Assembly (NCBI RefSeq): GCF_014230315.1
Contig: NZ_JACLAW010000005.1
Span: forward strand, 186,001-250,000
Reading direction: 5' to 3'
DNA from: Novosphingobium flavum
GTDB taxonomy: Bacteria; Pseudomonadota; Alphaproteobacteria; Sphingomonadales; Sphingomonadaceae
Length of the DNA stretch: 64,000 nt
In this document: piece by piece, positions 42,041-50,168 of the stretch
How positions within the stretch are numbered: position 1 is the stretch's first letter
Layout of the letters: every line of letters begins with the position of its first letter
Program-made: the position numbers and the translations under genes
The notes under the pieces: generated by a model
What the model was told of the DNA's origin: nothing
What the model saw: the letters and a program-made list of their open reading frames with translations, nothing else
Database searches by the model: none

Positions 42041-42721
42041 TCACGCCGCGGTCAGATAGGCCAGGCACATCCGGCCGAGTTCCCGCTTCAGTTCCGCCCA
42101 GTCATAGTCGGTGACCGATTCCCGCGAAGAGCCGAGGCTCAACTGGCGGGCGAGGGTGGCGAAGATGATGTAATAGGCCGCTTCGGCGCGCGTCTCGTGA
42201 TCGGTGCCGCCGAATTCGTCGGCGTAATGGAGCAGCGCCGCTTTCACCAAGGCGACCGCCCGCAGCGCGGCCCGCTTGCCCGGCTCGGCGACCAGCGGGT
42301 CGTTTTCCGCCCGCGTCATCGCCAGCCGCAGCAGCGCGGCATTGTCGGTCAGGACCCCGGCGTAGGCTTCGACGAATGCGGGAACGAATTCCCGCAGGCT
42401 CGAACAGCCCTGCTCGAGCGTGGCGAGCATCGCATCCTCGCTGCGCTCCATATGCTCCATCGTCTCGGCGATCACGGCGCGGACGAGGTTGTCCTTGCTC
42501 TCGAAGCGCAGATAGATCGAACCGATCGAGACATTGCCGCGCTTGCTCACCTCGATCAGGGTGAAGTCCTCGCTTCCCCGCTCCACCATCAGGGCGCGGG
42601 CCGCGCCGAGCATCCGTTCCAGCGAGGCCTTGCTGCGGCCCTGCTGCGGAGTGCGGCTGACGGTTTCCACCGTGAACGTCGTTGCCTTGGCCTTGGTCTT
42701 GCTGGGAGTCTTACCGGTCAT
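42041..42721 (-). CDS. TetR-family transcriptional regulator
   Basis: A 226-residue regulator with an N-terminal Lys-rich stretch and a TetR helix-turn-helix (about residues 30-75: ERMLGAARALMVERGSEDFT and GNVSIGSIYLRFESKDNLVRAV). The C-terminal helical domain would bind an effector. The gene is upstream of the esterase in the same direction. A GAACTAGAAT half-site (42752-42761) lies about 30 bases upstream, matching sites before other island operons, so autoregulation and a role as island repressor are plausible. Confidence 0.88.
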   Translation of the reverse strand: MTGKTPSKTKAKATTFTVETVSRTPQQGRSKASLERMLGAARALMVERGSEDFTLIEVSKRGNVSIGSIYLRFESKDNLVRAVIAETMEHMERSEDAMLATLEQGCSSLREFVPAFVEAYAGVLTDNAALLRLAMTRAENDPLVAEPGKRAALRAVALVKAALLHYADEFGGTDHETRAEAAYYIIFATLARQLSLGSSRESVTDYDWAELKRELGRMCLAYLTAA

Positions 42722-42751
42722 GCACGTGTTGCCCTGGAGATCGGAATGGGA

Positions 42752-42761
42752 GAACTAGAAT
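42752..42761. promoter_or_regulatory. Half-site of the island operator upstream of tetR
   Basis: GAACTAGAAT, shared with the receptor promoter at 62313 and, in part, with 44103 and 46344. Only one arm is clear. Confidence 0.4.
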
Positions 42762-42801
42762 TGACGGCGCTTCGCATAGCCCGGTTTTCCCCCTGCTCCA
42801 A

Positions 42802-42820
42802 TCGCACATTTAGCGTGCGA
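42802..42820 (-). terminator. Hairpin after MFS gene
   Basis: Six-bp arms TCGCAC/GTGCGA with a 7-base AT-rich loop, 15 bases after the stop of the leftward MFS gene. Weak; no T run. Confidence 0.4.
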
Positions 42821-42834
42821 ACTCTTGTGGTTCG

Positions 42835-44040
42835 TCAGCGTGCAAGGGCCTCCCGGGCATAACCGCGAGAGCCGACCAGCAGGGCCGCCGAGGTGGCAAG
42901 GGCAGTCATGCCGGTCACCAGGAAGGCGTGCTGCATCGAGCCGCTGGCCTTGGCCACGGCGCCAACGATGATCGGTGATATCGCCTGGCCCAGGAAAAAG
43001 GCGCTGGTCCAGACCCCCATGCCCCGGCCGCGGTGGGCAAAGCCGAACTTGGACTGCGCCCAGGCAATCAGGGCGGGAACGGCCATGCCGGCGCCGGTTT
43101 GCTGCACGATCAAGGCAGCCTGCATCGAGCCGATGCTTCGGGCGAGGCCGATCCCGCCAAGGCCCAGCCCGAACAGGGCCATGAAAACGGCAATCTGCAC
43201 CGCGTTGGAATAACGCGAGACGAACCGGAACAGCAAAGCCCCGGCAAGGATGAACAGGCTGGGAATGACCGTTGCCTTGCTGACGTCCATCGGGTCGCTC
43301 ACCCCGAGTTCACCCCACACGATCGAGCCGTTCACGATGAACACGTAGTAGAGAACCGAGGCGAAAAGGGTCATGCCCCCGACCATTGCCGCCGTGGCGA
43401 GCGGGAAGGGGCCCGAATCCTCGGCGACCGTCGAGGCGGCTTCGCCCTCCGGCCGCTTCGGCTCGAACAGGAAGAAATACATCGAGATGAAGATCGGCAG
43501 CGCGATCAGGTAAACAAGGAAACCGCCGTTCCAGCGCACGGCCGCCACTGCGGCGACAAGGAAGAAGACCAGCGGCTGGAAGGCGGGGCCGACCAGCCCC
43601 TGCAACATCAGCCAGTTGCGCCGTCCGGAATCGTCCCAATAATCGGCAATCAGGGTGTTGACGATGGTCAGGATACCCGCCTCGCAGACCCCGAGAAGGA
43701 TGCGCGTGGCAATGATGGCGTCAAGGTCTTCCAGCAGGAAGGGGGCGGTCCCCACGATCCCGTAAAAGAACGTGCAGATCAGGAGCAGTCGCCGGCGTCC
43801 GAAGCGGTCGACGAACAGTCCGGCAAATGGGGCCAGGACCGCGATGGCATAGCCCGGTGCGGTCACCATGGCTGGAACCTTTATCGCCGCGTCCGGATCG
43901 TCCTTGAAGTGGGTGATGATCGAGGCGACCACCGGAAACATCGCGATGATCGCGAAGACCGGCAGGAAGGCGGCGACGATCATGGTAAAACCCTGCGGTC
44001 GCAGGGTTAGTGACCGGAAGAATCCTTTGAGCAATGCCAT
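42835..44040 (-). CDS. MFS transporter
   Basis: A 401-residue transporter with 12 predicted helices. The loop 2-3 signature FAGLFVDRFGRRRLLL and the inner patterns place it in the major facilitator superfamily; the family branch resembles hexuronate/aromatic acid (ACS-like) carriers. The start MALLKGFFRSLTL is chosen because the upstream frame is not protein-like. It is divergent from the Gfo/Idh/MocA dehydrogenase gene with a promoter-bearing gap of about 100 bases. Substrate likely an aglycone acid or sugar; unknown. Confidence 0.82.
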   Translation of the reverse strand: MALLKGFFRSLTLRPQGFTMIVAAFLPVFAIIAMFPVVASIITHFKDDPDAAIKVPAMVTAPGYAIAVLAPFAGLFVDRFGRRRLLLICTFFYGIVGTAPFLLEDLDAIIATRILLGVCEAGILTIVNTLIADYWDDSGRRNWLMLQGLVGPAFQPLVFFLVAAVAAVRWNGGFLVYLIALPIFISMYFFLFEPKRPEGEAASTVAEDSGPFPLATAAMVGGMTLFASVLYYVFIVNGSIVWGELGVSDPMDVSKATVIPSLFILAGALLFRFVSRYSNAVQIAVFMALFGLGLGGIGLARSIGSMQAALIVQQTGAGMAVPALIAWAQSKFGFAHRGRGMGVWTSAFFLGQAISPIIVGAVAKASGSMQHAFLVTGMTALATSAALLVGSRGYAREALAR

Positions 44041-44081
44041 CTCCGCATGCTGGGGCGGCCGTTGTTCCAGCCTGTTCCCAC

Positions 44082-44122
44082 TTGACGACGTCCAAACTAC
44101 ATAACTAGAATAGAGATTACAA
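44082..44122 (+). promoter_or_regulatory. Promoter with overlapping operator-like sequence
   Basis: TTGACG (44082-44087), 18 bases, TAGAAT (44106-44111), about 33 bases before the dehydrogenase ATG. The -10 is part of AACTAGAA with TTACAA six bases beyond, a degraded version of the island inverted repeat. Confidence 0.55.
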
Positions 44123-44144
44123 ATCAAATTTTGGGAGAACTGAG

Positions 44145-45260
44145 ATGCGCCGATTGCGCATGGGGATGATCGGAGGCGGTCCCGGAGCATTCATCGGCCC
44201 GATCCACCGGATCGCGGCGGAGCTGGACCGGGAGATCGAGCTGGTCGCCGGGGCTTTTTCGAGCGATGCCGGGCGCAGCCGGGCGGCGGCGGAGACTTAC
44301 CGGATCGATCCGGAGCGGGCCTACCCCTCGATGGAGGCGATGTTCGCGGGTGAGAAGACGCGGGGCGACGGAATCGACTTCGTGGCGATCGTCAGCCCCA
44401 ATTTCCACCACCTGCCCGCTGCCCGCGCGGCGCTGGCGGCAGGGCTGCCGGTGCTGAGCGACAAGCCGGCGACCGCGACTTTCGCCGAGGCGCAGGAACT
44501 GGCCGGGCATGTCGCGTCCTCGGGCCTGTCCTACGGGCTGACGCACACCTATTCGGGCTATCCTCTCGTGCGTGAGGCGCGCGCACGGATCGCTTCGGGC
44601 GCGCTGGGCACGGTGCGCAAGGTCGTGGTCGAGTACCCGCAAGGCTGGCTCGCCGGGGAGGCCTCGGGCAAGCAGGCCGAATGGCGCACCGATCCGGCGC
44701 GCTCGGGGCCGGGCGGCTGCATCGGCGATATCGGCACCCATGCCTTCCAGCTGGCCGAATTCGTGACCGGCCTCAAGGTCACCGAGCTGCTCGCCGATCT
44801 TGGTGCCGTGGTGCCTGGTCGGCAGGTCGATGATGACTGCTCGGTCCTGCTGCGCTTCGAGAACGGGGGGAGGGGCGTGCTGCTCGCCAGCCAGATCGAG
44901 GTGGGCGAGATGAATGGCCTGCGCATCCGAGTCTATGGCGACAAGGCCGGGCTGATCTGGAAGCAGGAAGTGCCCAATACGCTCACCATCAACACGCTCG
45001 ATGGGCGCACCGAGATCGTCCATGCCGGGGGCAGCCAGCTCGGCCCCGATGCCGCCCTGCGCACCCGCACCCCCACCGGGCACCCCGAGGGCTATCTCGA
45101 GGCCTTCGCCAATATCTACCGCGATTTCGCCGCCGTGCTGCGCGGGGAAGAAGCCCCGCTGCTGCCGGGGATCGACACGGCCCTGCGCGGCATGGCCTTC
45201 ATCGCCACCGCCGTGGCCGCCAGCCGCGATAACGCCGGCTGGGTCAAGCTGACCGTCTGA
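44145..45260 (+). CDS. Gfo/Idh/MocA-family dehydrogenase
   Basis: A 371-residue NAD(P)-dependent sugar dehydrogenase. Rossmann motif MGMIGGGPGAFIGPIHRIA at the N terminus, the K107-P motif in LSDKPATATFAEA, and the catalytic D195/H199 pair in GDIGTHAFQL. Enzymes of this family oxidise the C3 hydroxyl of glucosides in known C-glycoside routes (DgpA-like) or reduce keto sugars at the end of them, so either role is possible here. A TIM-barrel isomerase-like gene follows after 11 bases. Cytosolic. Confidence 0.85.
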   Translation: MRRLRMGMIGGGPGAFIGPIHRIAAELDREIELVAGAFSSDAGRSRAAAETYRIDPERAYPSMEAMFAGEKTRGDGIDFVAIVSPNFHHLPAARAALAAGLPVLSDKPATATFAEAQELAGHVASSGLSYGLTHTYSGYPLVREARARIASGALGTVRKVVVEYPQGWLAGEASGKQAEWRTDPARSGPGGCIGDIGTHAFQLAEFVTGLKVTELLADLGAVVPGRQVDDDCSVLLRFENGGRGVLLASQIEVGEMNGLRIRVYGDKAGLIWKQEVPNTLTINTLDGRTEIVHAGGSQLGPDAALRTRTPTGHPEGYLEAFANIYRDFAAVLRGEEAPLLPGIDTALRGMAFIATAVAASRDNAGWVKLTV

Positions 45261-45271
45261 GAGGAACCGCC

Positions 45272-46327
45272 ATGAAGACCATCAAGGGCCCCGCCATCTT
45301 CCTCGCCCAGTTCGCGGGCGATGGCGCTCCGTTCAACACGCTGGAGTCGATTGCCGACTGGGTCGCCGGGCTCGGTTACAAGGGCGTGCAGATCCCCTCG
45401 TGGGACGCGCGCCTGTTCGACCTCGAGAAGGCCGCGACCAGCCAAACCTATTGCGACGAGATCACCGGGATGCTGGCCGAGAAGGGGCTGTCCATCACCG
45501 AGCTTTCGACCCACCTGCAGGGCCAGCTCGTCGCGGTCCACCCAGCCTTCGACGCGCAGTTCGACGCCTTCGCCGCGCCCCATGTGCGGGGTAACCCGAA
45601 GGCGCGGCAGGAGTGGGCGACCGAGCAGGTCAAGCTGGCCGCCAAGGCCAGCCGCAACCTCGGTCTCACTGCCCACGCGACCTTCTCCGGCGCGCTGGCC
45701 TGGCCCTACTTCTATCCGTGGCCGGCGCGTCCGGCGGGTCTGGTCGAAGACGCCTTCGATGAACTCGCCCGGCGCTGGAAGCCGATCCTCGACGTGTTCG
45801 AGGACAACGGGGTCGATGCCGCCTACGAGATCCATCCCGGTGAGGACCTCCACGACGGGGCGACCTTCGAGATGTTCCTCGAGCGGGTCGGCAACCACCC
45901 GCGCGCCAATATCCTCTACGACCCCAGCCACTTCGTGCTGCAGCAGCTCGATTACCTCGCCTACCTCGACATCTACCACGAGCGAATCAAGTGCTTCCAC
46001 GTCAAGGACGCCGAGTTCCGCCCGAACGGCCGGATGGGGGTCTATGGCGGCTACCAGTCGTGGGCCGATCGGCCGGGGCGCTTCCGCAGCCTGGGTGACG
46101 GGCAGGTCGACTTTGCCGCGATCTTTTCCAAGATGGCGCAGTACGATTTCCCCGGCTGGGCCGTGCTGGAATGGGAATGCGCCTTGAAGCATCCCGAGCA
46201 GGGCGCGGCCGAGGGCGCGCCGTTCATCGACCGCCACATCATCCGGGTTACCGAGCACGCCTTCGACGACTTCGCCGCCGGCGGCGCCGACCGCGAACTC
46301 AACAAACGGCTGATGGGAATCGGTTGA
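45272..46327 (+). CDS. Sugar phosphate isomerase/epimerase-like TIM-barrel protein
   Basis: A 351-residue AP-endonuclease-2-fold protein. Metal ligand candidates: E in DAAYEIHPGEDLHDG, D and H in ILYDPSHFVLQ, H in CFHVKDAEF, and E in AVLEWECAL. The FRPNGRMGVYGGYQSW loop is typical of the inosose-isomerase/3-keto-sugar isomerase-like group that accompanies Gfo/Idh/MocA dehydrogenases. It is in an operon with such a dehydrogenase (11-base gap), which supports a keto-sugar substrate. Distinct from both deglycosidase alpha subunits. Confidence 0.82.
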   Translation: MKTIKGPAIFLAQFAGDGAPFNTLESIADWVAGLGYKGVQIPSWDARLFDLEKAATSQTYCDEITGMLAEKGLSITELSTHLQGQLVAVHPAFDAQFDAFAAPHVRGNPKARQEWATEQVKLAAKASRNLGLTAHATFSGALAWPYFYPWPARPAGLVEDAFDELARRWKPILDVFEDNGVDAAYEIHPGEDLHDGATFEMFLERVGNHPRANILYDPSHFVLQQLDYLAYLDIYHERIKCFHVKDAEFRPNGRMGVYGGYQSWADRPGRFRSLGDGQVDFAAIFSKMAQYDFPGWAVLEWECALKHPEQGAAEGAPFIDRHIIRVTEHAFDDFAAGGADRELNKRLMGIG

Positions 46328-46353
46328 CGCGAATATTGATTCTAAACTAGACG
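46324..46353 (+). promoter_or_regulatory. Candidate promoter at the end of the isomerase gene
   Basis: TTGACG (46324-46329, overlapping the stop) and TAGACG (46348-46353) are 18 bases apart; the sequence AAACTAGA resembles the island half-site. Predicted transcription would begin near 46360 and include a structured leader before the Rieske gene. Confidence 0.45.
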
Positions 46354-46356
46354 GCC

Positions 46357-46543
46357 TCTGTCCACTTCGGTGGACAGACAGCCTGGTAGCCGGACAGCGC
46401 GTCCGGCTTGGGAGGGTAGCCTGCATGCGGGCTGCCAGCTGCAGGCCCCACGGCATATTGCGGGCATCTGGCCCGCGGTGGGTGCGGGCGATGCAGCTAC
46501 ATTCCAGTCATTGTCCGTGCCCTTCTTGCAAGGAGGCGAAACG
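46357..46543 (+). other. Structured leader upstream of Rieske oxygenase gene
   Basis: No gene fits in this stretch. It contains a 9-bp stem with a TTCG tetraloop (46357-46365/46370-46378), a perfect 8-bp stem with a 5-base loop (46388-46395/46401-46408), and a third AGCC...GGCT helix (about 46418-46433). CTGTCC of the first stem could alternatively pair with GGACAG of the second, so mutually exclusive folds are possible, as in cis-regulatory RNAs. Confidence 0.45.
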
Positions 46544-47554
46544 GTGTCCGAATATGTCCGCAACGCATGGTACATGGCCGCATGGGCGGAGGAGGTGCCG
46601 CAAGGCGGCTTCCTCGCGCGCAAGCTGCTCGACAAGCCCTGGCTGATCTGGCGCGAAGGCGACGGCCGCTGGGTCATGGTGGCCGACCGCTGCCCGCACC
46701 GCTTCGTCCCGCTCAGCATGGGGCGCTTTGCCGACGGGCGGATAACCTGCGGCTATCATGGCCTTACCTTCGACGGCAGCGGCGCCTGCATCCACAACCC
46801 TTTCGGCAATCCCCTGCCGGCCACGGCCCGCCTCGGCATCTGCCCGGTGGTCGAGGCGCATGGCGGACTGTGGTTCTGGCCCGGTGACCCAGCCATGGCC
46901 GATCCGGCGCTCGTTCCCGACTTTTCCTTCATCGACGCGGGCCCGCCGGTCGGGCGCTCGCGCTATGTGATGGAGGTGAACTACGAGCTGATCGCCGACA
47001 ACCTGCTCGATCTCAGCCACGCCGAATTCCTCCACGTCGAAAGCTTCGGCACCAACGGATCGCTGTTCAGCCACGGCAACCAGACGGTCGAAACCGATGC
47101 GACCGGCGCGATCTGGAACAAGTGGGATACCGCCGGCGCGCCGCCGCCGGGCTGGTCGATGCCGCTGGTGGGGGAAGGGCAGACGGTCGACCAGTCGCTC
47201 CACATGCGCTGGCATGCCCCGGCCAACCTTGCCCTGTTCATCCGCATGGCCCGGGCCGGAACGGGCGGACAGGACCTGATCATTCCGCCGATCGCCAACC
47301 CGCATATCCTGACCCCCGAAACGCAGGGCTCGACCCATTATTTCTTCACGCACGAGCCCGGTCCCGAGGCAGAAGCACTCGCCCGGCGGGTGTTCCTCGA
47401 AGAGGATGAGCCGATGATCTCGGCCCAGGCCGCCGCGATGGGCGAGACCGACTTCTGGGACATGCGCCCGCTGGTCCTTGCCTCGGATGCAGGCGCGATC
47501 CGGGCCCGGCGCAGGCTGATGCAGATGCGCCGCGCCGAGACTGGGGGCAAGTAA
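46544..47554 (+). CDS. Rieske non-heme iron oxygenase (VanA-like)
   Basis: A 336-residue aromatic-ring O-demethylase/oxygenase alpha subunit, starting at a GTG after AGGAGG. Rieske cluster ligands are C50/H52 (CPHR) and C69/H72 (CGYH); the mononuclear iron site is D152...H159/H164 in DNLLDLSHAEFLH. VanA-type enzymes remove methyl groups from methoxy-aromatics such as vanillate, so this gene may act on a methoxylated aglycone. No matching reductase is encoded nearby in the window, so the electron donor is elsewhere. Confidence 0.88.
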   Translation: MSEYVRNAWYMAAWAEEVPQGGFLARKLLDKPWLIWREGDGRWVMVADRCPHRFVPLSMGRFADGRITCGYHGLTFDGSGACIHNPFGNPLPATARLGICPVVEAHGGLWFWPGDPAMADPALVPDFSFIDAGPPVGRSRYVMEVNYELIADNLLDLSHAEFLHVESFGTNGSLFSHGNQTVETDATGAIWNKWDTAGAPPPGWSMPLVGEGQTVDQSLHMRWHAPANLALFIRMARAGTGGQDLIIPPIANPHILTPETQGSTHYFFTHEPGPEAEALARRVFLEEDEPMISAQAAAMGETDFWDMRPLVLASDAGAIRARRRLMQMRRAETGGK

Positions 47555-47568
47555 GGCTGGCGGGCGGA

Positions 47569-48897
47569 TCAGCCCAGCGCGTTGGCGCGGGCGATCCGCC
47601 CCAGCAAATGGGCGCTGGGCTTGGGCGTGCGGGCAAAGGTCGCACGGTCGAGCGAGCACAGGCCGAAGTGGATGCGGTATCCGAACACCCACTCGAAATT
47701 GTCGACCAGCGACCAGTGGATGTAGCCCAGCACCGGCACGCCCTCGGCCATGGCCCGCTTCAGTTCGGCCAGGGCCTCCGGAATCAGCCACTGGCGGATC
47801 GTGTCGTCGTCCGTGCCGACGCCATGTTCGGTGACCAGCACCGGCCGGCCGGTCACGGCATGGGCATAGCGCACCACGCCCGCCAGCGAGGGCGGATAGA
47901 CCTCCGCGCCCATCATATTGGTCCGCGCGCCGGGCGGGGGCGGGAGCTTGCCCTTGTCGGTCCAGACGCTGCGCTCGTAATTCTGCACGCCAACGAAATC
48001 GTCGCCGCGAACCGCGCGCAGCCAGGGGCCGTAATAGCGTTCGCGCTTGGCATCGCGCAGGCTGTTCCGTCCGACCGCCTGCTCGTCGAGCATGGCCAGG
48101 CTCACGCCGACCGGCAGGTCCGGGCGAACGGCCTTGATAGCGGCGCGGCCCAGCTTGTGGGCGCGCAGCAGCCCCGCCTGCGTTGCCGCAGGATCGCGGA
48201 TCGAAAGGTTGTTGCCCGCCTCGAAGTGATCGACGCCCAAGGCGCGCGCGGCGGCGGCGGTCATGGCCTTGTCGGCCTCGAGCAGATTGCCGGGAAGAAG
48301 TTCCTGCAACACGCCCGCAAGATTCGGCTCGTTGAGCGTGAGCGCATAGGCGATCCCGGCCGCAAGGTGCCGCGCCGCGCGGTCGCAATAGCGGGCGAAC
48401 AGTTCCGGCGCTTGCGGGTTGCTCCAGCCGCCGCGCGCGGCAAACCAGCGCGGGCAGGCAAAGTGGTTGAAAGTGACCACCGGATTGAGCCCGCGCGCCC
48501 GGCACCCCTCGATCATCGCCTTGTAGTGATCGAGCATGGCGAGCGAGAACTCGCTCGGTGCCGGCTCGATCCGCGCCCACTCGAGGCTGAAGCGATAGGT
48601 GTTGAGGCCGAGACTGCGCACGAGGTCCATGTCGGTCGGCCACAGGTTGAAGCTGTTGGCCGCATCCCCCGAGGGCTCGGCATAGACGGTCGGGGTAACA
48701 TGCTCGGCAAACCAGACGTCGGAATTGACGTTCTGTCCTTCCACCTGATGCCCGGCCGTCGCCGCGCCCCAGAGGAAGCCTTGCGGAAAGCGCGGGTCGA
48801 CCGGGGCCGGGCGGGCCATGCGGCGCGGCGCGGCTCCGGCCATGGCACCGATTCCGGTCAGGGCGCCGGCAGCGAGAAGGTTGCGACGATCGATCAT
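47569..48897 (-). CDS. GH1-family beta-glucosidase, exported
   Basis: A 442-residue glycoside hydrolase family 1 enzyme with a twin-arginine signal (IDRRNLLAAGALTGIGAMAGA). Key motifs: FLWGAATAGHQVEG (substrate site), the acid/base E190 in ALTLNEPN and the nucleophile E357 in LVTEHGVG. The nucleophile motif is E-H-G rather than the usual E-N-G, a notable change next to the catalytic glutamate. It is the last gene in a leftward operon with a 3-keto-glycoside hydrolase-like protein and deglycosidase pair 2, so it likely cleaves O-glucosides of the same aglycones in the periplasm. Confidence 0.9.
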   Translation of the reverse strand: MIDRRNLLAAGALTGIGAMAGAAPRRMARPAPVDPRFPQGFLWGAATAGHQVEGQNVNSDVWFAEHVTPTVYAEPSGDAANSFNLWPTDMDLVRSLGLNTYRFSLEWARIEPAPSEFSLAMLDHYKAMIEGCRARGLNPVVTFNHFACPRWFAARGGWSNPQAPELFARYCDRAARHLAAGIAYALTLNEPNLAGVLQELLPGNLLEADKAMTAAAARALGVDHFEAGNNLSIRDPAATQAGLLRAHKLGRAAIKAVRPDLPVGVSLAMLDEQAVGRNSLRDAKRERYYGPWLRAVRGDDFVGVQNYERSVWTDKGKLPPPPGARTNMMGAEVYPPSLAGVVRYAHAVTGRPVLVTEHGVGTDDDTIRQWLIPEALAELKRAMAEGVPVLGYIHWSLVDNFEWVFGYRIHFGLCSLDRATFARTPKPSAHLLGRIARANALG

Positions 48898-48929
48898 GCC
48901 TCATTCCCCTTGGCACGTTCTCTGGGCAT

Positions 48930-49760
48930 TCAGGCGCCCGAATTTATCCGTGCGATTTCATCTGATGAGAGGTTGCGGATCACCACGTTGCGAAACCGGA
49001 TTTCGGCCGCCTCGAACTCAAGCGCAATGCGGCCCTTGTGTAAGGCGGTACCCGTTCGGTCGATCATCCCGAACAGGGTGTTGACGATCCGCCCGTTGAC
49101 CAGTTGGGCGGCCTTGTCAGCGAAAGCGTACAGGTCGAGTGTGTTCCAACCATCCAGCCGTTCGAACTGACCGGAATGACGATGCCATTGCCGAGCGATG
49201 TCTCCCGCGATGACCGGTTCTTGATAGGTTCGCGGCAGAAAGGGCAGATAGTTGGGCCATAGGGGAGTTCCGCCCAGCAGTGGGCCCTGGAGCGCTCGCG
49301 TGTTGACCATGATCGCGTCACCGACGTCGCTTTCCTCGATCTGAAATTCGACACAGTCCGGAAAGAGGCGGTCACGTTCTGGCCTCATATGGAAAAGCAG
49401 GCCGCTGTTCCGGCGTTGAAGGGCCCTTGGAGCGAAGCGCCGCTCCCCCCAGCAGAATTCCAGCCGCAGGTGATAATCGCTATACTCGGCCTCTGTGGCG
49501 ACATGGCCGAAGGTTGCTTTGTCAGGTCCGGCATAGTGGGGGCCGAGAAAGTGCAGCGTCCCCTTTTCGATCGAGACGACGTGGTGGGGATCACCACCTT
49601 CGGCGCCTTGTTGGAACATGGTCCAACCGGTGAGGTCTCGTCCGTTGAAGAGCGGACGCCAGCCTTGCTCCGATGCTGACGCCGCGACAGGCGGAAGATT
49701 GAGCCAGCCAGCCGCAAGGCCAGCCGTGCCCCCCTTCAGCACGTCGCGGCGATCAAACAT
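48930..49760 (-). CDS. DUF1080 / 3-keto-glycoside-hydrolase-like exported protein
   Basis: A 276-residue protein with a twin-arginine signal (FDRRDVLKGGTAGLAAGW) and the 3keto_disac_hyd (DUF1080) fold: GWRPLFNGRDLTGW near residue 33, RNSGLLFHMRPERD in the centre and a C-terminal strand EIRFRNVVIRNLS. Family members cleave 3-ketoglycosides, for example in Agrobacterium-type and gut glycoside metabolism, which is exactly the step expected after a 3-oxidase. It lies 18 bases after deglycosidase beta 2 and 33 bases before the GH1 gene. Confidence 0.82.
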   Translation of the reverse strand: MFDRRDVLKGGTAGLAAGWLNLPPVAASASEQGWRPLFNGRDLTGWTMFQQGAEGGDPHHVVSIEKGTLHFLGPHYAGPDKATFGHVATEAEYSDYHLRLEFCWGERRFAPRALQRRNSGLLFHMRPERDRLFPDCVEFQIEESDVGDAIMVNTRALQGPLLGGTPLWPNYLPFLPRTYQEPVIAGDIARQWHRHSGQFERLDGWNTLDLYAFADKAAQLVNGRIVNTLFGMIDRTGTALHKGRIALEFEAAEIRFRNVVIRNLSSDEIARINSGA

Positions 49761-49777
49761 TCTCAGCTCCCCGGTTT

Positions 49778-50155
49778 TCAGGCGGCCAGCGCCAGTTCCT
49801 TGGTGTCCTTCGTGGTCGGCACGAAGGGCAGGTAGGATACGCGATAGCGCACGGCGAAAGTGACCTCGTGGCCGCCCGCACCCAGACCGCCCGGCTTCAG
49901 TGCGCTGATCAGAGCCTTTTCGCCGAAGTTCCAGCGGTTGTCGTAAACCGTTTCCATTTCGTCGAGCGTGTAGGTCTTGCCGCGCACGGTGAAGCGTACG
50001 TCCTCGCGGGCAATGGTTTCGCCGTCCACGGTGATCTGGATGTCCTCGATCATGGAGAGGCCGAGGCCGCGATAGTAGGGAAGGCGGCCGAGGAAGGCGA
50101 AACCGCCTTCGACGTTGCGCAGGCTGCCTTCGACGATCATCTTGTTGTCCATCAT
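49778..50155 (-). CDS. DUF6379-like protein, probable C-glycoside deglycosidase beta subunit (pair 2)
   Basis: A 125-residue beta-rich protein with LPYYRGLGLSMIEDIQITVDGETIAREDV and a C-terminal YRVSYLPF segment, the same layout as the 39672 gene (W/L-P-W/Y-Y-R core) though clearly diverged. It starts after AAGGAG, 13 bases downstream of its alpha subunit. Order here is alpha-beta, the reverse of pair 1, which argues that the two pairs were acquired or shuffled independently. Confidence 0.72.
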   Translation of the reverse strand: MMDNKMIVEGSLRNVEGGFAFLGRLPYYRGLGLSMIEDIQITVDGETIAREDVRFTVRGKTYTLDEMETVYDNRWNFGEKALISALKPGGLGAGGHEVTFAVRYRVSYLPFVPTTKDTKELALAA

Positions 50156-50168
50156 GGCTCGGTACTCC

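Noticed and set aside
46508..48916. Long minus-strand frame spanning the Rieske gene and the GH1 gene
   Set aside because: It overlaps two genes with complete catalytic motifs in other frames; the translation lacks any domain.
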